Assembly: GCA_963826505.1 (NCBI GenBank)
Contig: CAWGXG010000002.1
Span: 124,001-188,000, forward strand
Origin: CAWGXG01 sp963826505
GTDB taxonomy: Bacteria; Chloroflexota; Anaerolineae; Aggregatilineales; Aggregatilineaceae
Direction of reading: 5' to 3'
DNA length: 64,000 nt
Both the position numbers and the translations under genes were made by a program. Of this stretch, positions 9,303 to 20,041 are shown piece by piece; position 1 is the first letter of the stretch, and every line of letters starts with the position of its first letter. The notes under the pieces were generated by a model that worked only from the letters and a program-made list of their open reading frames with translations, searched no databases and was not told the DNA's origin.

Positions 9303-10802
9303 ATGATCATGCGTCGCTGGCTGATCGTGATCGGGCTGCTGCTGCTCTATTTTGGCAGCCGGGCTGCTGCGCTTGAGGCGCTGCCGCTGCACAATGACGA
9401 AGGGTTGCACCTGGAACGCGCCGAGCAGGTGTGGCACGGTCACCCCTTCTGGGAAATCAGCGACGGCAAAGTCATCAATCACTGGCCGATTGCGCTGCTC
9501 TATCCCCAGGGTGACCCGGTGATGGCCGGGCGCATGGCGACGGTGCTGGTCGGGTTGCTCGGTTTGGCAGCCGGGTTGGCGCTGGCGCGACGTCTGGCCG
9601 GGGATCGGGCCGCACTGCTGGTCGGGGTCTTGTGGATCGCGTCGCCCTACCTGTTTTTCTTCGAACGGCTCGCGCTGAGTGATGCCGAGGCCGGGGCGCT
9701 GATTGTGGTGGCGGTGTGGGCGGCGCTGTTGTGGGCCGCGCGCGGACGCTGGCAAGCCGCCGCGGTGGCCGGTGCGGCACTGGCGGGAGCGGTATTGTTC
9801 AAGCTGACGGCGGCTCCGTTCGGGCTGGCGGTTGGATTGATCGTGCTGTTTGCGGGCGGTTGGACGTGGCGGCGGCGTGCCTCCGCCCTGCTGCTGATCG
9901 GCGGCATCGTCGCGGCGAGCTTCGCGGTTCCGATCGCTTACCTGCTGGTGACAGGACGCGACTTTGGGATCGCGTTCGGCTGGATCGGCACGGGGGACAC
10001 GCAGGGCGGCGGTCTGGCGCTGGACGACAACCTTACGCGGCTGTGGCACCAGCTCACCGGCTTCGGGACCCCCTGGTGGGCGATCGCGTTGGTGGGCGGG
10101 CTGCTGATTCTGCTGGGATGGCATGCGCTGCGGCCCGGTACACGGCGGGGCCGCGCCCGCTGGCTGGACGCGCTGTTAGTGATCGGGTGTGTGGTGCCGG
10201 TCTTGGTCACCGCGCTGCTGGGTAACGATGTGCGCCCGCGTCATTTTGTGGCCGGGCTGCCGCTGGCGCTGGTTCTGGCCGGGCTGGGCTGGGAACGGCT
10301 GGTCGCCGGGCTGCGTTCCGAGCGCGCCGCGTGGGGACTGGCGGGCGTGATCGCGCTGCTGCTGACGCTGGGCATGATCCCGTTTGCGCGCACGGCCTAC
10401 GACGATCCCGGCGCGCTGACGCTGTCGGCTGAGCTGCGCCTGGAATACGTGACCGGGCACAGCGCGGGCTTCGGGCTGCGCGAAGCGGTTGAGGCTTTTC
10501 CAGATACGATCGGAACGCCGGGCGCGCCCGTGATGGCCAGCATGTTTCCGGATAGCTGCAAGCGCGCCAACTATTACGATCGGGTGGGGTACGACATGAG
10601 CTGCCCGACTGCGCCGGGCCTGAACGAGCTTTACGTGGCCTTGGCGGTGCACGGCGTGGTGTACGTGCTGGCCGAACACCCGCCGATCGGGCTGGACTTT
10701 GCGGCGGTTGATCTGCCTGCGGTGCGGCTGGCCGGGTATCCGCGCCCCGGCGAGACCGAACCAACGGCGTCAGTTACGTTATGGCGTGTGGGTGGCGACT
10801 GA
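9303..10802 (+). CDS. GT-C family membrane glycosyltransferase (GT39-like)
   Basis: A 499-aa polytopic membrane protein with a first helix at about 5-25, followed by a periplasmic loop containing the acidic pair in HNDEGLH (residues 31-37), the hallmark catalytic position of PMT/ArnT-type GT-C enzymes. About ten further hydrophobic segments extend to residue 365, then a soluble C-terminal domain. Such enzymes transfer sugars from polyprenyl-phosphate donors outside the membrane. The ATG at 9303 is preceded by GGAG. A paralogue-like protein is at 40.6 kb. Substrate unknown. Confidence 0.8.
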   Translation: MIMRRWLIVIGLLLLYFGSRAAALEALPLHNDEGLHLERAEQVWHGHPFWEISDGKVINHWPIALLYPQGDPVMAGRMATVLVGLLGLAAGLALARRLAGDRAALLVGVLWIASPYLFFFERLALSDAEAGALIVVAVWAALLWAARGRWQAAAVAGAALAGAVLFKLTAAPFGLAVGLIVLFAGGWTWRRRASALLLIGGIVAASFAVPIAYLLVTGRDFGIAFGWIGTGDTQGGGLALDDNLTRLWHQLTGFGTPWWAIALVGGLLILLGWHALRPGTRRGRARWLDALLVIGCVVPVLVTALLGNDVRPRHFVAGLPLALVLAGLGWERLVAGLRSERAAWGLAGVIALLLTLGMIPFARTAYDDPGALTLSAELRLEYVTGHSAGFGLREAVEAFPDTIGTPGAPVMASMFPDSCKRANYYDRVGYDMSCPTAPGLNELYVALAVHGVVYVLAEHPPIGLDFAAVDLPAVRLAGYPRPGETEPTASVTLWRVGGD

Positions 10803-10836
10803 TCGCCGGATGCGACGGCGGTCCGCCTGGATATGA

Positions 10837-11022
10837 TCAGGTCAGCGGCTGAATGCGGCGCGGTTTGGGCGGGAGAGCCGCGTAGCGGTCCGTGCTCAAC
10901 GTGAGGCCATCGCGGACCCGGGTCACCGTGCCGTCGTGGTTGGAGCGCCAGAATTCAATGCTGCCAGCGCGCCCGGATCGCAGTGTAAAATCGATGTTCA
11001 CCCGGTTAAATTCCACGTTCAT
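10837..11022 (-). CDS. Small conserved-looking hypothetical protein
   Basis: A 61-aa protein with no recognised domain. The ATG at 11022 has an excellent ribosome site (AAGGAG, 6 bases upstream) and the frame fills a gap that no plus-strand gene uses, which is why I keep it. It is basic, begins with beta-strand-like sequence (NVEFNRVNIDFTLRSG) and lacks a signal peptide. It is convergent with the GT-C gene and divergent from murE. Confidence 0.55.
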   Translation of the reverse strand: MNVEFNRVNIDFTLRSGRAGSIEFWRSNHDGTVTRVRDGLTLSTDRYAALPPKPRRIQPLT

Positions 11023-11285
11023 CGCCTGCTCCTTGCGTCTGCGGTGTTCCTGCGCTTACAGCTCTTAAGTCGCGCGCCTCGTAGACGATGGGCTGCCGGA
11101 CCGCCGGTTTTTTAGAGGTCTTTTACACTTTCCGGGTGCGTCGCGATGATTTTGCTCGTGCCTTTTTAGCTTCAAGACTGCCCGTTTCGGCTCCGAATAG
11201 GCTACAATGGAAGGCGTGCGCAAGCTGGTCGCCGGGTTATACGTTCCCGGCGGCGCGATAGCGATCCAGGCCGGGATAGGGACCT

Positions 11286-12875
11286 ATGAATTTTAGCGAC
11301 TTGCTCAGCGATCTATCAGATGTGCTCGCCGTGCCCGAGCACGATGTCGCGATCGCGGCCCCAATTACTGAGAATGCCCAGGCGGTCCAGCCGGGCGGCG
11401 TCTTTCTGGCACGCCAGGGGGCCAGCGTGGACGGTCATACGCTGATCCCGCTCGCGGTGGAGCGCGGCGCGGTGGCCGTGGTGGGCGAGCACGCGCCGGG
11501 CGACGTCGCGTGTCCGGTGCCCTATGCGCAGGTTCGCAATGGTATGGCCGCCTTGGGACCGCTGGCGGCGGCCTATTATGGGCATCCCTCCCGGCGGCTG
11601 ACGGTCATCGGCGTGACGGGCACTGACGGCAAGACGACCACCTGCACGCTGATTCATACCATTCTGCGGGCGGCAGGCGTGCGTGTGGGGCTGATTTCGA
11701 CCGTCAGCGCGGTGATCGGCGATGACGCGCTCGACACGGGCTTGCACGTCACGACGCCGCACGCCGACGAAGTCCAGATGCTGTTGGCGCGCATGGTCGA
11801 GGCCGGGTTGACGCATGTCGTGTTGGAGGCTACCTCGCACGGGCTGGCGCAGGGACGCGTCAACGGCGTGGCGTTCGACGTAGCCGTGCTGACCAATGTC
11901 ACGCACGAGCACCTAGATTTTCATGGCACCTGGGAGAATTACCGCCGCGCCAAGGCCCGCCTGTTCCAGATGGCAGCAGAGTCGCCGCGCAAGCCCGGTG
12001 TGCCCAAGATCGCCGTGATTAACGCCGGCGATCCCAGCGCCGACCTGTTCCGCCTGTCCTCTGCCGGGGTCGATCGTATCCTGACTTATGCACTTGATCC
12101 TATGCAGCCGGTCGATGTGCGCGCCGGGGCGGTCGAATTCGGGCCGGAGGCGACGCGCCTGATGATTATCGGGCCGGATGGGCTGCGGCAGCCTGTGCAA
12201 ACACGGCTGGTCGGGGCGTTCAACGTGGCGAATATCCTGGCCGCGGTGACGGCGACCGTCCCGCTGCTGGAGGACGATCCCGATCGTCTGCGCGAGGCGT
12301 TGGCGGATGGCATCTCGCAGATGGTCCCCATTCCGGGGCGCATGGAGCGTCTCGACGAGGGGCAGGATTTTCTGGCGGTGGTCGATTTCGCGCATACCCC
12401 CAACGCGCTGCGCCGCGCGCTGGAAGCTGCCCGCACGATGATCGCGCCGGAACGCCGCGTGATCGCGGTCTTTGGCAGCGCCGGTCTGCGCGACCGCGAA
12501 AAACGGCGTATGATGGCTGAGATTGGCGCGGAGCTGGCCGATCTGGTCGTGCTGACCGCCGAGGACCCACGCACCGAATCCCTGGCCGCCATCCTTAACG
12601 AGATGGCGCAGGGTTGCATCGATCGGGGTGGTGTCGAGGGCGAGACGTTTTGGCGCGTGATGGATCGCGGGCGGGCGCTGGTCTTTGGGTGCTCGCTGGC
12701 GCGGCATGGCGATATCGTGATCGCGTGTGGCAAGGGTCACGAACAGAGTATGTGCTTTGGCACGACCGAGTACGCCTGGGATGACCGCGAAGCGCTGCGC
12801 GCGGCGCTGCGTGGCGCGCCGCTGCTGACCCTGCCGACCGCCAACCTGAAGGCGCGCGATTCGGGGATGTCGTAG
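11286..12875 (+). CDS. murE: MurE-type UDP-MurNAc-dipeptide amino acid ligase
   Basis: A 529-aa cytoplasmic Mur ligase that adds the third (diamino) residue to the peptidoglycan stem. It shows the full set of motifs: ATP P-loop TGTDGKTTT at 111-119, TTP before the substrate-binding segment, EATSHGLAQGRV, NVTHEHLDFHGT followed by the AKARLF lysine expected to be carbamylated, and CGKGHEQ near the C-terminus. The specificity loop reads EDPRTE, close to the DNPR motif of diaminopimelate enzymes, although related bacteria are reported to use ornithine, so the amino acid remains open. The ATG at 11286 follows GGGA. It is not in a dcw cluster here; its neighbour downstream is a TolB-like propeller. 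Confidence 0.85.
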   Translation: MNFSDLLSDLSDVLAVPEHDVAIAAPITENAQAVQPGGVFLARQGASVDGHTLIPLAVERGAVAVVGEHAPGDVACPVPYAQVRNGMAALGPLAAAYYGHPSRRLTVIGVTGTDGKTTTCTLIHTILRAAGVRVGLISTVSAVIGDDALDTGLHVTTPHADEVQMLLARMVEAGLTHVVLEATSHGLAQGRVNGVAFDVAVLTNVTHEHLDFHGTWENYRRAKARLFQMAAESPRKPGVPKIAVINAGDPSADLFRLSSAGVDRILTYALDPMQPVDVRAGAVEFGPEATRLMIIGPDGLRQPVQTRLVGAFNVANILAAVTATVPLLEDDPDRLREALADGISQMVPIPGRMERLDEGQDFLAVVDFAHTPNALRRALEAARTMIAPERRVIAVFGSAGLRDREKRRMMAEIGAELADLVVLTAEDPRTESLAAILNEMAQGCIDRGGVEGETFWRVMDRGRALVFGCSLARHGDIVIACGKGHEQSMCFGTTEYAWDDREALRAALRGAPLLTLPTANLKARDSGMS

Positions 12876-12896
12876 TTTTTGCGGTAGGGGGTACAG

Positions 12897-13956
12897 GTGC
12901 CAGCGTTCACCCAGCGGCGAAGCTTCAGACTGATCGCAATCCTGGTCCTGTTGATCACCGGGCTGGTCATGATGCTCATCGTCGAGTTCAAGCCGGACAC
13001 GAAGCGCATCCCTGACAGCGTGCTGTGGCTTTCGTTCGCGGATGGCGGGTCTGCGCACCATCACGCTGCCAGGAGGTGCGATCGAAGCGATCGATGTCCG
13101 GACTCCCGAAGACGTCCCCCTCAATCCTTATCAGGTGGTCCGCGCGCGCGACGGTTCGCGCCTCGCCTTTGTGGGCGTGGTGGACAACGTCAATCGCATC
13201 TACGTGGCAAATCCTGACGGAACACATGTGGTCCCGATCAGCCGGGGTCCGCGCGACAGCCAACCTGCCATCGCGCCGGATGGCTCGCGGGTCGTGTTCG
13301 TGCGCTCGGTTGACTTCTTCTCGGCCCTGTTCATGGCCGACGCCGACACGGGCGAAGAACATCAACTGACCGAGTACACCAACGATCTCCATCCTGACTG
13401 GTCGCCCGATGGCACACGGATCGTTTTCACGACCTCGCGCGCTGGTTTTCAAGAGCTTTATACTATGGCACCCGATGGCACGGCTGTGCGGCGGTTGACC
13501 GAAAACGAGCGATTGAATGATCTGCGTGCACAGTACTCGCCGGATGGATCGCAAATTGCCTACATGACGAACTATGCGGTGGATGATGGTTCGGGCGAGA
13601 TTTGGGTGATGGATGCGGACGGGCACAACCAGCGCCGTTTGACCGAGAATTCACTGGATGATGGGCCGCCGAGGTGGTCGCCGGATGGGCGCTATCTCGC
13701 GTTCTCGGCGGGCACCCTGCCGCCCGACATCCGGCGGGCCATTTACGTGTATGATCTGAAGATGGACCGGCTGACGCAGTTGACGCCCGGTGATGGGCAC
13801 GCTTATTTCCCGCTGTGGTCGCCGGAAAGCGCGTGGATCGCTTTCATCACCTATCGTGACAGCAATGCCCGATCGATCGACGTGATGTGGCGTGACGGAT
13901 CGGATGCTCACACACTGCTGGATCGCAGCGGAACGCTCTATTTCTGGCTGCCGTGA
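12897..13956 (+). CDS. Membrane-anchored TolB-like beta-propeller (frameshifted)
   Basis: One gene in two frames. The GTG start at 12897 (after GGGGGTACAG) gives a basic N-terminus and one membrane segment (about residues 10-28), then runs to SFADG near 13045. One base later the +1 frame continues with GLRTITLPGG and carries at least five TolB/WD40-like PD40 repeats (repeated WSPDGxxIxF and APDGSRVVF patterns) to the stop at 13956. Removing one G in 13043-13048 restores a single approximately 352-aa protein. It is probably an outward-facing propeller for protein binding; no enzymatic residues are visible. Confidence 0.75.
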
Positions 13957-14022
13957 TTTTGCTCTGGGAACGTGTTTCCCTGATGAGGACAACCGTCTTA
14001 CGATCAGAAAAGGGGATGACCC

Positions 14023-14466
14023 ATGCCTGACGATACCCGCGCTGCGAACGTGCAGCGCTTCCGCGAGGAGCACGGCGCATCCCGTGTCCATCTTCTGACC
14101 GTTCACGCGCCGTTCAGCGTCCGGCAGGACCGCTTCATCGTGCTCGAAACTGGTACGGGCGCGCGCTGGTTCATCTGTGGAGAGGGCTGCACGCCGCGCA
14201 CGCCGCTCGATACGGGTGACGAGCGTCCCATCGACCCGGACACGCTGGCGGCTTTTCTGGCCGACACGGCTGCCGCGTCTGAGGCGTGGGCGAGCGACGC
14301 GGTCCCGCCCAATGTCCACGATGGTGTGACGCTCACCTGCGAACAGGCAGAGCCGGGCGGGTACCGCCGCGTGCGGATCGTCGATCCCCTGCCGGGCAGC
14401 GCCCACGCGCGGTTGATCGCGGCCTGGACTGCTGCCTTTCCCGAAGTCAAACGCCGTCTGCGCTGA
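14023..14466 (+). CDS. Hypothetical protein, 147 aa
   Basis: A soluble protein of unknown family. The ATG at 14023 has AAAAGGGGAT upstream. The middle (ARWFICGEGC) suggests a short beta-sheet domain with two cysteines, and the C-terminus is helical. It has no signal peptide or membrane segment. It follows the propeller gene by 66 bases on the same strand and may be co-transcribed. Confidence 0.6.
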   Translation: MPDDTRAANVQRFREEHGASRVHLLTVHAPFSVRQDRFIVLETGTGARWFICGEGCTPRTPLDTGDERPIDPDTLAAFLADTAAASEAWASDAVPPNVHDGVTLTCEQAEPGGYRRVRIVDPLPGSAHARLIAAWTAAFPEVKRRLR

Positions 14467-15536
14467 GCGGGATCGCAATTTGCTGCGCCGTCGAGAAACC
14501 GTCAGGCGGGCGTTGCGGCGGCATCAGGTCTTCAGCGAACGGGGTGTGATATGCTAGAATTACGTGCACGCGCCAACGTTTCGGGCTTGAAAGGGCGGCC
14601 GCACGCGTTACAATCGCACCGGAGCTGAGTTGAACACGCTGCACGAGGATGGATCGGGTCAGGTGGATGTCGGGATCGTTATCGTCAACTGGAACACGCG
14701 CGATTTGCTGCGCGATTGTCTTACCTCGGTAGCGGCTTCGCTCCCGGTCGCGGGCGGTGGTGTGTCGGCCCGCGTGGTGGTGGTTGACAATGCGTCGGAC
14801 GATGGCAGCGCCGAAATGGTTCGCGCCGAGTTCCCCGACGTGCTGCTGATCGCCAACACCGCCAACAACGGTTACCCGAGCGCGAATAACCAGGGCTTCC
14901 GTGCGTTGGGATTCGGGCAGGGCTGCGGCGACGATGCGCCGCGTTACGCGCTGGCGCTCAATCCGGACACCGTCTTGCCGCCGACCGCGTTGGGCGCGAT
15001 GGTGGCTTATATGGACGCCGATCCGCGCATTAGGCGCTGCCGGGCCAAAGCTCGTGCTGCGCAACGGCGATCTCGACCTGGCGTGCCGGCGCAGCTTCCC
15101 GACGCCGCAGATCAGCTTTTACCGGATGGTCGGCCTGTCCAAGCTGTTCCCGCGCAGCCGCGCGCTTTGGCCGCTATAACATGACGTATCTCGATCCCGA
15201 CGTAGAAACCGAAGTGGATTCGGTGGTCGGGGCGTTTATGCTGGTCCGCCGCGAGGCGATCCAGCAGGTGGGTCTGTTCGACGATGTATTTTTCATGTAT
15301 GGAGAAGACCTGGATTGGGCGTATCGAATCAAGCAGGCCGGGTGGACGATCAAATACAACCCGAAGGTGACGGTGACGCACGTCAAGCGGGCGGCGAGCC
15401 GCCAGTCGCGTCGCGCCCAACGGGAGTTCTACCGGGCGATGCTGATCTTCTACCGGAAGCACTACCGGGCGTCGACACCCTGGTGGCTGCACAGCCTGAT
15501 CTTGTTGGGCCTGACGCTGAGGGGGGGACGTCCCCT

Positions 15537-17006
<1,470 letters not shown>

Positions 17007-17062
17007 AGCGCGTTATGCCCTTTGGACGGAATGCCGGTAACGCGGGGTTCCCGCACGTGCAA

Positions 17063-17118
17063 GCCCCTCCCTAAATCCCTCCTCACGTGGTGGGGAAAGG
17101 TCCGGGGATAGGGGCTAA
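17063..17118. repeat. REP-like imperfect palindrome
   Basis: AGCCCCTCCCTAAATCCCTC on the left is mirrored by a GGGGAAAGG...AGGGGCT arm on the right, forming a large imperfect palindrome. Related CCCTAAATCCCCTC or CCCTAATCC cores occur at 19.9 and 58.3 kb, always between genes. Confidence 0.5.
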
Positions 17119-17252
17119 AAATGCATAACATGCTCCAGGCCGCGCCGAAACCGATTTGAAGCCGCACATCTTACGGATGAAGTCGTTTTTGTTGACCACT
17201 GATCGCTTTTCTCTGCTTGCCTCACCGTTTCTCCGACACCCCCTGGCAGTGC

Positions 17253-17258
17253 TATAAT
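17253..17258 (+). promoter_or_regulatory. Possible -10 box for mazG-like gene
   Basis: A perfect TATAAT lies 42 bases before the ATG of the MazG-like gene. No good -35 hexamer is found at 16-18 bases. Confidence 0.35.
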
Positions 17259-17299
17259 CAAGCCCAATCCTGACCATTCGCTGATTGGTGTTGGCCCGC

Positions 17300-17626
17300 A
17301 TGGATATTGCCGAATTGACGACCCGTATGAACGATTTTGTCCGCGCCAAAGGCTGGTACGCACCGGACTCGCCCCGCCAGCAGTCACCGCGCAACATCGC
17401 CACCTCGATCAGCATCGAGGCGGCGGAGTTATTGGAGCATTTCCAATGGGGTGAGCAAGTGAACGATCCCGCCGCGCTGGCGGGCGAATTGGCTGATGTG
17501 GCGCTGTACTTGCTGCAGCTTGCCAGCGTGACCGGCATCGACCTGGAGCAGGCCATCCTCGCCAAGCTGGACGCGAATTACCGCCGCACCTGGGACGATC
17601 CCGCAGAAGGGCAGGCTGCCGAATGA
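17300..17626 (+). CDS. MazG-like nucleotide pyrophosphohydrolase
   Basis: A 108-aa all-alpha NTP pyrophosphohydrolase of the MazG/dCTPase superfamily. The metal-binding signature is present as EAAELLEHF in one helix and ELADVALYLL in the next (ExxE...ExxD pattern). These enzymes hydrolyse nucleoside triphosphates to monophosphates and pyrophosphate, often for house-cleaning. I use the ATG at 17300, where similarity begins; a TTG at 17285 is an in-frame alternative. The stop overlaps the next ATG (ATGA), so the two genes are translationally coupled. Confidence 0.8.
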   Translation: MDIAELTTRMNDFVRAKGWYAPDSPRQQSPRNIATSISIEAAELLEHFQWGEQVNDPAALAGELADVALYLLQLASVTGIDLEQAILAKLDANYRRTWDDPAEGQAAE

Positions 17627-18264
17627 CTGGTGCCGACGATGTGAATGTGGGGTTTGTCGTCGAGGCGGCTGAAGGCGACGCTCTGAAATTTAAGGCGGAT
17701 GTGCTGGCCGTGAAACACGCGCCGCGTTCGGGTGGACTGGGCGCACAGGTGCGCAAGCGTCTCAACGAGGACGCCGACCTGCTGCCCGCGCTGGACGAAT
17801 ACCGCATCTTTCCGGGGCGAGGCGTGGCCCAAACCGACTACGTGCTGATGGTCGGCGCGCCGCCGATCTTCGCGCTGGGCTATGCCCAACTGCGCGCGCT
17901 GTCGCGGCGCTTCTTAGAAGCACTGTGGGAAGCCGGACTCGACGCGCAGCACGTGGTCACGACGCTGCACGGCGTCCGCACCGGGGCCGGGCTGGACGAG
18001 GTCGAGGCGTTCCGATCGCTGCTGCTGGGGCTGTCGGACGCCTACACGACCGGCCACTATCCCCCTGATCTGCGCAAAGTGTCGTTTGTGGAGAACGATC
18101 TCAACCGCGTGCGCCTGATGCAGGACGCGCTGCGCCGCTTTTTGCCGGATGTGCCCGCGCCGCCGCCGGAGCCGTCCCCCGAAGGGGTCACACGCGACGC
18201 TGCGAGCGTACTCGCGGAATTCCGCCGAAATGGAAGAGGTCGCTCCGCCTGCGCCCGCCAGTGA
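17623..18264 (+). CDS. Macro-like N-terminal domain protein
   Basis: A 213-aa frame; meaningful sequence ends near residue 200. Features resembling macro-type nucleotide-binding domains are FKADVLAVKHA, the glycine loop GGLGAQV, and GLDEVEAFRSLLLGL; this is my pattern reading, not a confirmed family hit. The last approximately 12 residues look out of frame, while the +1 frame immediately gives AEMEEVAPPAPASDK leading into the TIR-like domain of the next entry. The pair is therefore probably one fusion protein (17623-18748) broken by one extra C near 18224-18229. It is coupled to the mazG-like gene by an ATGA overlap. Confidence 0.6.
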   Translation: MTGADDVNVGFVVEAAEGDALKFKADVLAVKHAPRSGGLGAQVRKRLNEDADLLPALDEYRIFPGRGVAQTDYVLMVGAPPIFALGYAQLRALSRRFLEALWEAGLDAQHVVTTLHGVRTGAGLDEVEAFRSLLLGLSDAYTTGHYPPDLRKVSFVENDLNRVRLMQDALRRFLPDVPAPPPEPSPEGVTRDAASVLAEFRRNGRGRSACARQ

Positions 18265-18748
18265 CAAGCGCGTCACCACCGGGACGCTGGCCGTTATGGC
18301 CGGACCGGACTCGTTCGAGCCGGAATATCTCAAACCGGAAGCCGACGAATTGACGCCGCACATTTTCGTGGCGATGCCCTTTCGCGATGACTACGACGAC
18401 CAGTATTATCTCGCCATCCAGCCCACCATTCACGACATGGGCCTGCTGTCCGAACGGATGGACCTCGACGCCTTTACGGGCGATATCAAGGTTCGCATGT
18501 TGGATCGCATCCGCTCGGCTCGGCTGCTGATCGCGCTGCTGGACGGCGGCAACCCGAACGTCTACCTGGAAGTGGGCTACGCCTGGGGCGTCGAGACGCC
18601 CACCATTCTGATCGCGCACCGGGGCGAGACGCTGCCCTTCGATGTGCGCGGCGAACGTGTGCTGATCTACGACAAAATATACCGGCTGAAACAGATGTTA
18701 CGCGAGGACCTGGATCGCCTGCTGGTGGATGACTCCGGGACCACATAG
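18230..18748 (+). CDS. TIR-like/nucleoside 2-deoxyribosyltransferase-like domain
   Basis: About 172 aa from ATG 18230, although no ribosome site precedes it, which supports its being the C-terminal half of the upstream protein. The fold signature is clear: HIFVAMPF first strand, IQPTIHDMGL helix, GDIKVRMLDRIRSARLLIALL and NPNVYLEVGYAWG, whose Glu matches the catalytic glutamate of nucleoside deoxyribosyltransferases and NADase-type TIR domains. Such domains cleave N-glycosidic bonds of nucleosides or NAD. With a MazG pyrophosphohydrolase and a macro-like domain alongside, a nucleotide- or NAD-metabolising module is likely. Whether it is defence-related or housekeeping is not evident. Confidence 0.6.
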   Translation: MEEVAPPAPASDKRVTTGTLAVMAGPDSFEPEYLKPEADELTPHIFVAMPFRDDYDDQYYLAIQPTIHDMGLLSERMDLDAFTGDIKVRMLDRIRSARLLIALLDGGNPNVYLEVGYAWGVETPTILIAHRGETLPFDVRGERVLIYDKIYRLKQMLREDLDRLLVDDSGTT

Positions 18749-18790
18749 AGACGTTTTTATCGCAGATTTATTTATCAGGAGGTTGGGTGC

Positions 18791-19882
18791 ATGCTTTCGT
18801 CTGATTGGACTACACGAGAACAGCTTGAGCGTCACAGCGTCGATATGCGGCAGTTCGCCGATTTTCGCCAGGTCACGCTGGCGAACGGGATGCGCGCGGT
18901 CGAAGCCTACAACGCATCCGGGCTGAGCTATACCGTTTTGCCCGATCGCGGCCTGGACATCTGGACCGCGCATTACCGGGGCGTGCCGCTCACCTGGATT
19001 TCACAGGGATCGCCGCACGCGCCGGGCCTCAGCCCGTCCTGGCTGCGCGAGTTCAACGGCGGGCTGCTGGTCACCTGCGGGCTGACCCATGCCGGGCCGC
19101 CCGAAACGAACCCGATCACGGACGGCGGGCGCGACCTGCACGGGCTGTATTCGCGGCTGCGCGCTTTTAACGTGGCCGTTGACGGCGCTTGGGACGAAGG
19201 CCGCTATGCGGTGACGCTGCGCGGCGCTGTGTCGGAAAACAAGCTCTTTAGCGAGCAACTCCGGCTGGAACGCGTCTATAGCCTGTCCCTGGCGGAGCCG
19301 GTCATCGCGTGGTCGGACCGCGTGGTCAATGTCGGCGATCAGCCCGCGCCGCTGATGGTGGTTTACCATATCAACCTGGGCTTCCCGCTGATCCGCGACG
19401 GCATGGGGTTTCACACACCCTCGCACGCCGTGTATCCGCGCGATCCCGAAGCGAAGAAGGGGTACGATCACTGGCCGCAGTACGCCGCCGCCAAGCCGCG
19501 TTTTGCCGAACAGGTCTACTTCCACCACGTGAAGGCGGATGATGACTGCCAGACGACCGTCGCGCTGCTGCACGAGGACTTCGGCCTGCGCTTCGATTGG
19601 GATTCATCTGAGCTGCCCTATCTGACGCAGTGGAAGAACACGCGCCAGGGCATTTACGTCAATGGCATCGAGCCGGGTAACTGTTTACCGGAAGGGCAGG
19701 TTTCTGCGCGCGATCGAGGGCGGCTGGTGTGGTTACAGCCGGGCGAGGCGAAGTTCTTCGGCTGCTCGCTGACCGTGCTAGATGGCGTTCCGGCGGTTGA
19801 GGCGTGCCGCGGCCGCATCGCGGATTTGCAGCAGGGCGGCCAGCCGGTGCCGGGCGTCAAGCTGGACGATTACGCGGGGTAG
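18791..19882 (+). CDS. Aldose 1-epimerase-like protein (DUF4432)
   Basis: A 363-aa soluble protein of the galactose-mutarotase-like superfamily, DUF4432 branch (GLSYTVLPDRGLDIWTAHYRG, GGLLVTCGLTHAG, DLHGLYSRLRA, YHINLGFPLI). The all-beta sandwich binds sugars; the catalytic activity of this branch is not established, but epimerase/mutarotase action or carbohydrate sensing is expected. The ATG at 18791 is preceded by AGGAGG 8 bases upstream. It is convergent with the F0 ATP synthase operon. Confidence 0.8.
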   Translation: MLSSDWTTREQLERHSVDMRQFADFRQVTLANGMRAVEAYNASGLSYTVLPDRGLDIWTAHYRGVPLTWISQGSPHAPGLSPSWLREFNGGLLVTCGLTHAGPPETNPITDGGRDLHGLYSRLRAFNVAVDGAWDEGRYAVTLRGAVSENKLFSEQLRLERVYSLSLAEPVIAWSDRVVNVGDQPAPLMVVYHINLGFPLIRDGMGFHTPSHAVYPRDPEAKKGYDHWPQYAAAKPRFAEQVYFHHVKADDDCQTTVALLHEDFGLRFDWDSSELPYLTQWKNTRQGIYVNGIEPGNCLPEGQVSARDRGRLVWLQPGEAKFFGCSLTVLDGVPAVEACRGRIADLQQGGQPVPGVKLDDYAG

Positions 19883-19887
19883 ATAAT

Positions 19888-19970
19888 CAGCCCCACCCCT
19901 AAATCCCCTCGCCATTGCGCTGCGCTGATGGAGAGGGAACTTGCCCCGCGACCGTTTTCCCCTCTATAGT
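19888..19970. repeat. REP-like element between convergent genes
   Basis: CAGCCCCACCCCTAAATCCCC and a GGAGAGGGGAAC-like arm (here GGAGAGGGAAC) make an imperfect palindrome with the same core as the elements at 17.06 and 58.34 kb. Confidence 0.4.
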
Positions 19971-19975
19971 GGAGC

Positions 19976-20013
19976 AACAAAAACCGCCGGGGATCGTGCG
20001 ATCTCCGGCGGTT
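19976..20013 (-). terminator. Terminator of the F0 ATP synthase operon
   Basis: A 13-bp stem with one G:T pair (19982-19994 / 20001-20013, 6-nt loop) is followed on the minus strand by TTTTTGTTG. It lies 28 bases beyond the atpF stop. Confidence 0.85.
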
Positions 20014-20041
20014 ATGATTCGTCTCGTGAATGCGGGTCGGT

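Noticed and set aside
8778..10124. 448-aa minus-strand open frame
   Set aside because: It opposes the hydrolase and GT-C genes, is Gln/Arg/Pro-rich and shows no domain; it arises from GC-rich codon bias.
11913..13124. 403-aa minus-strand open frame
   Set aside because: Antisense to murE, whose motifs are unambiguous on the plus strand.
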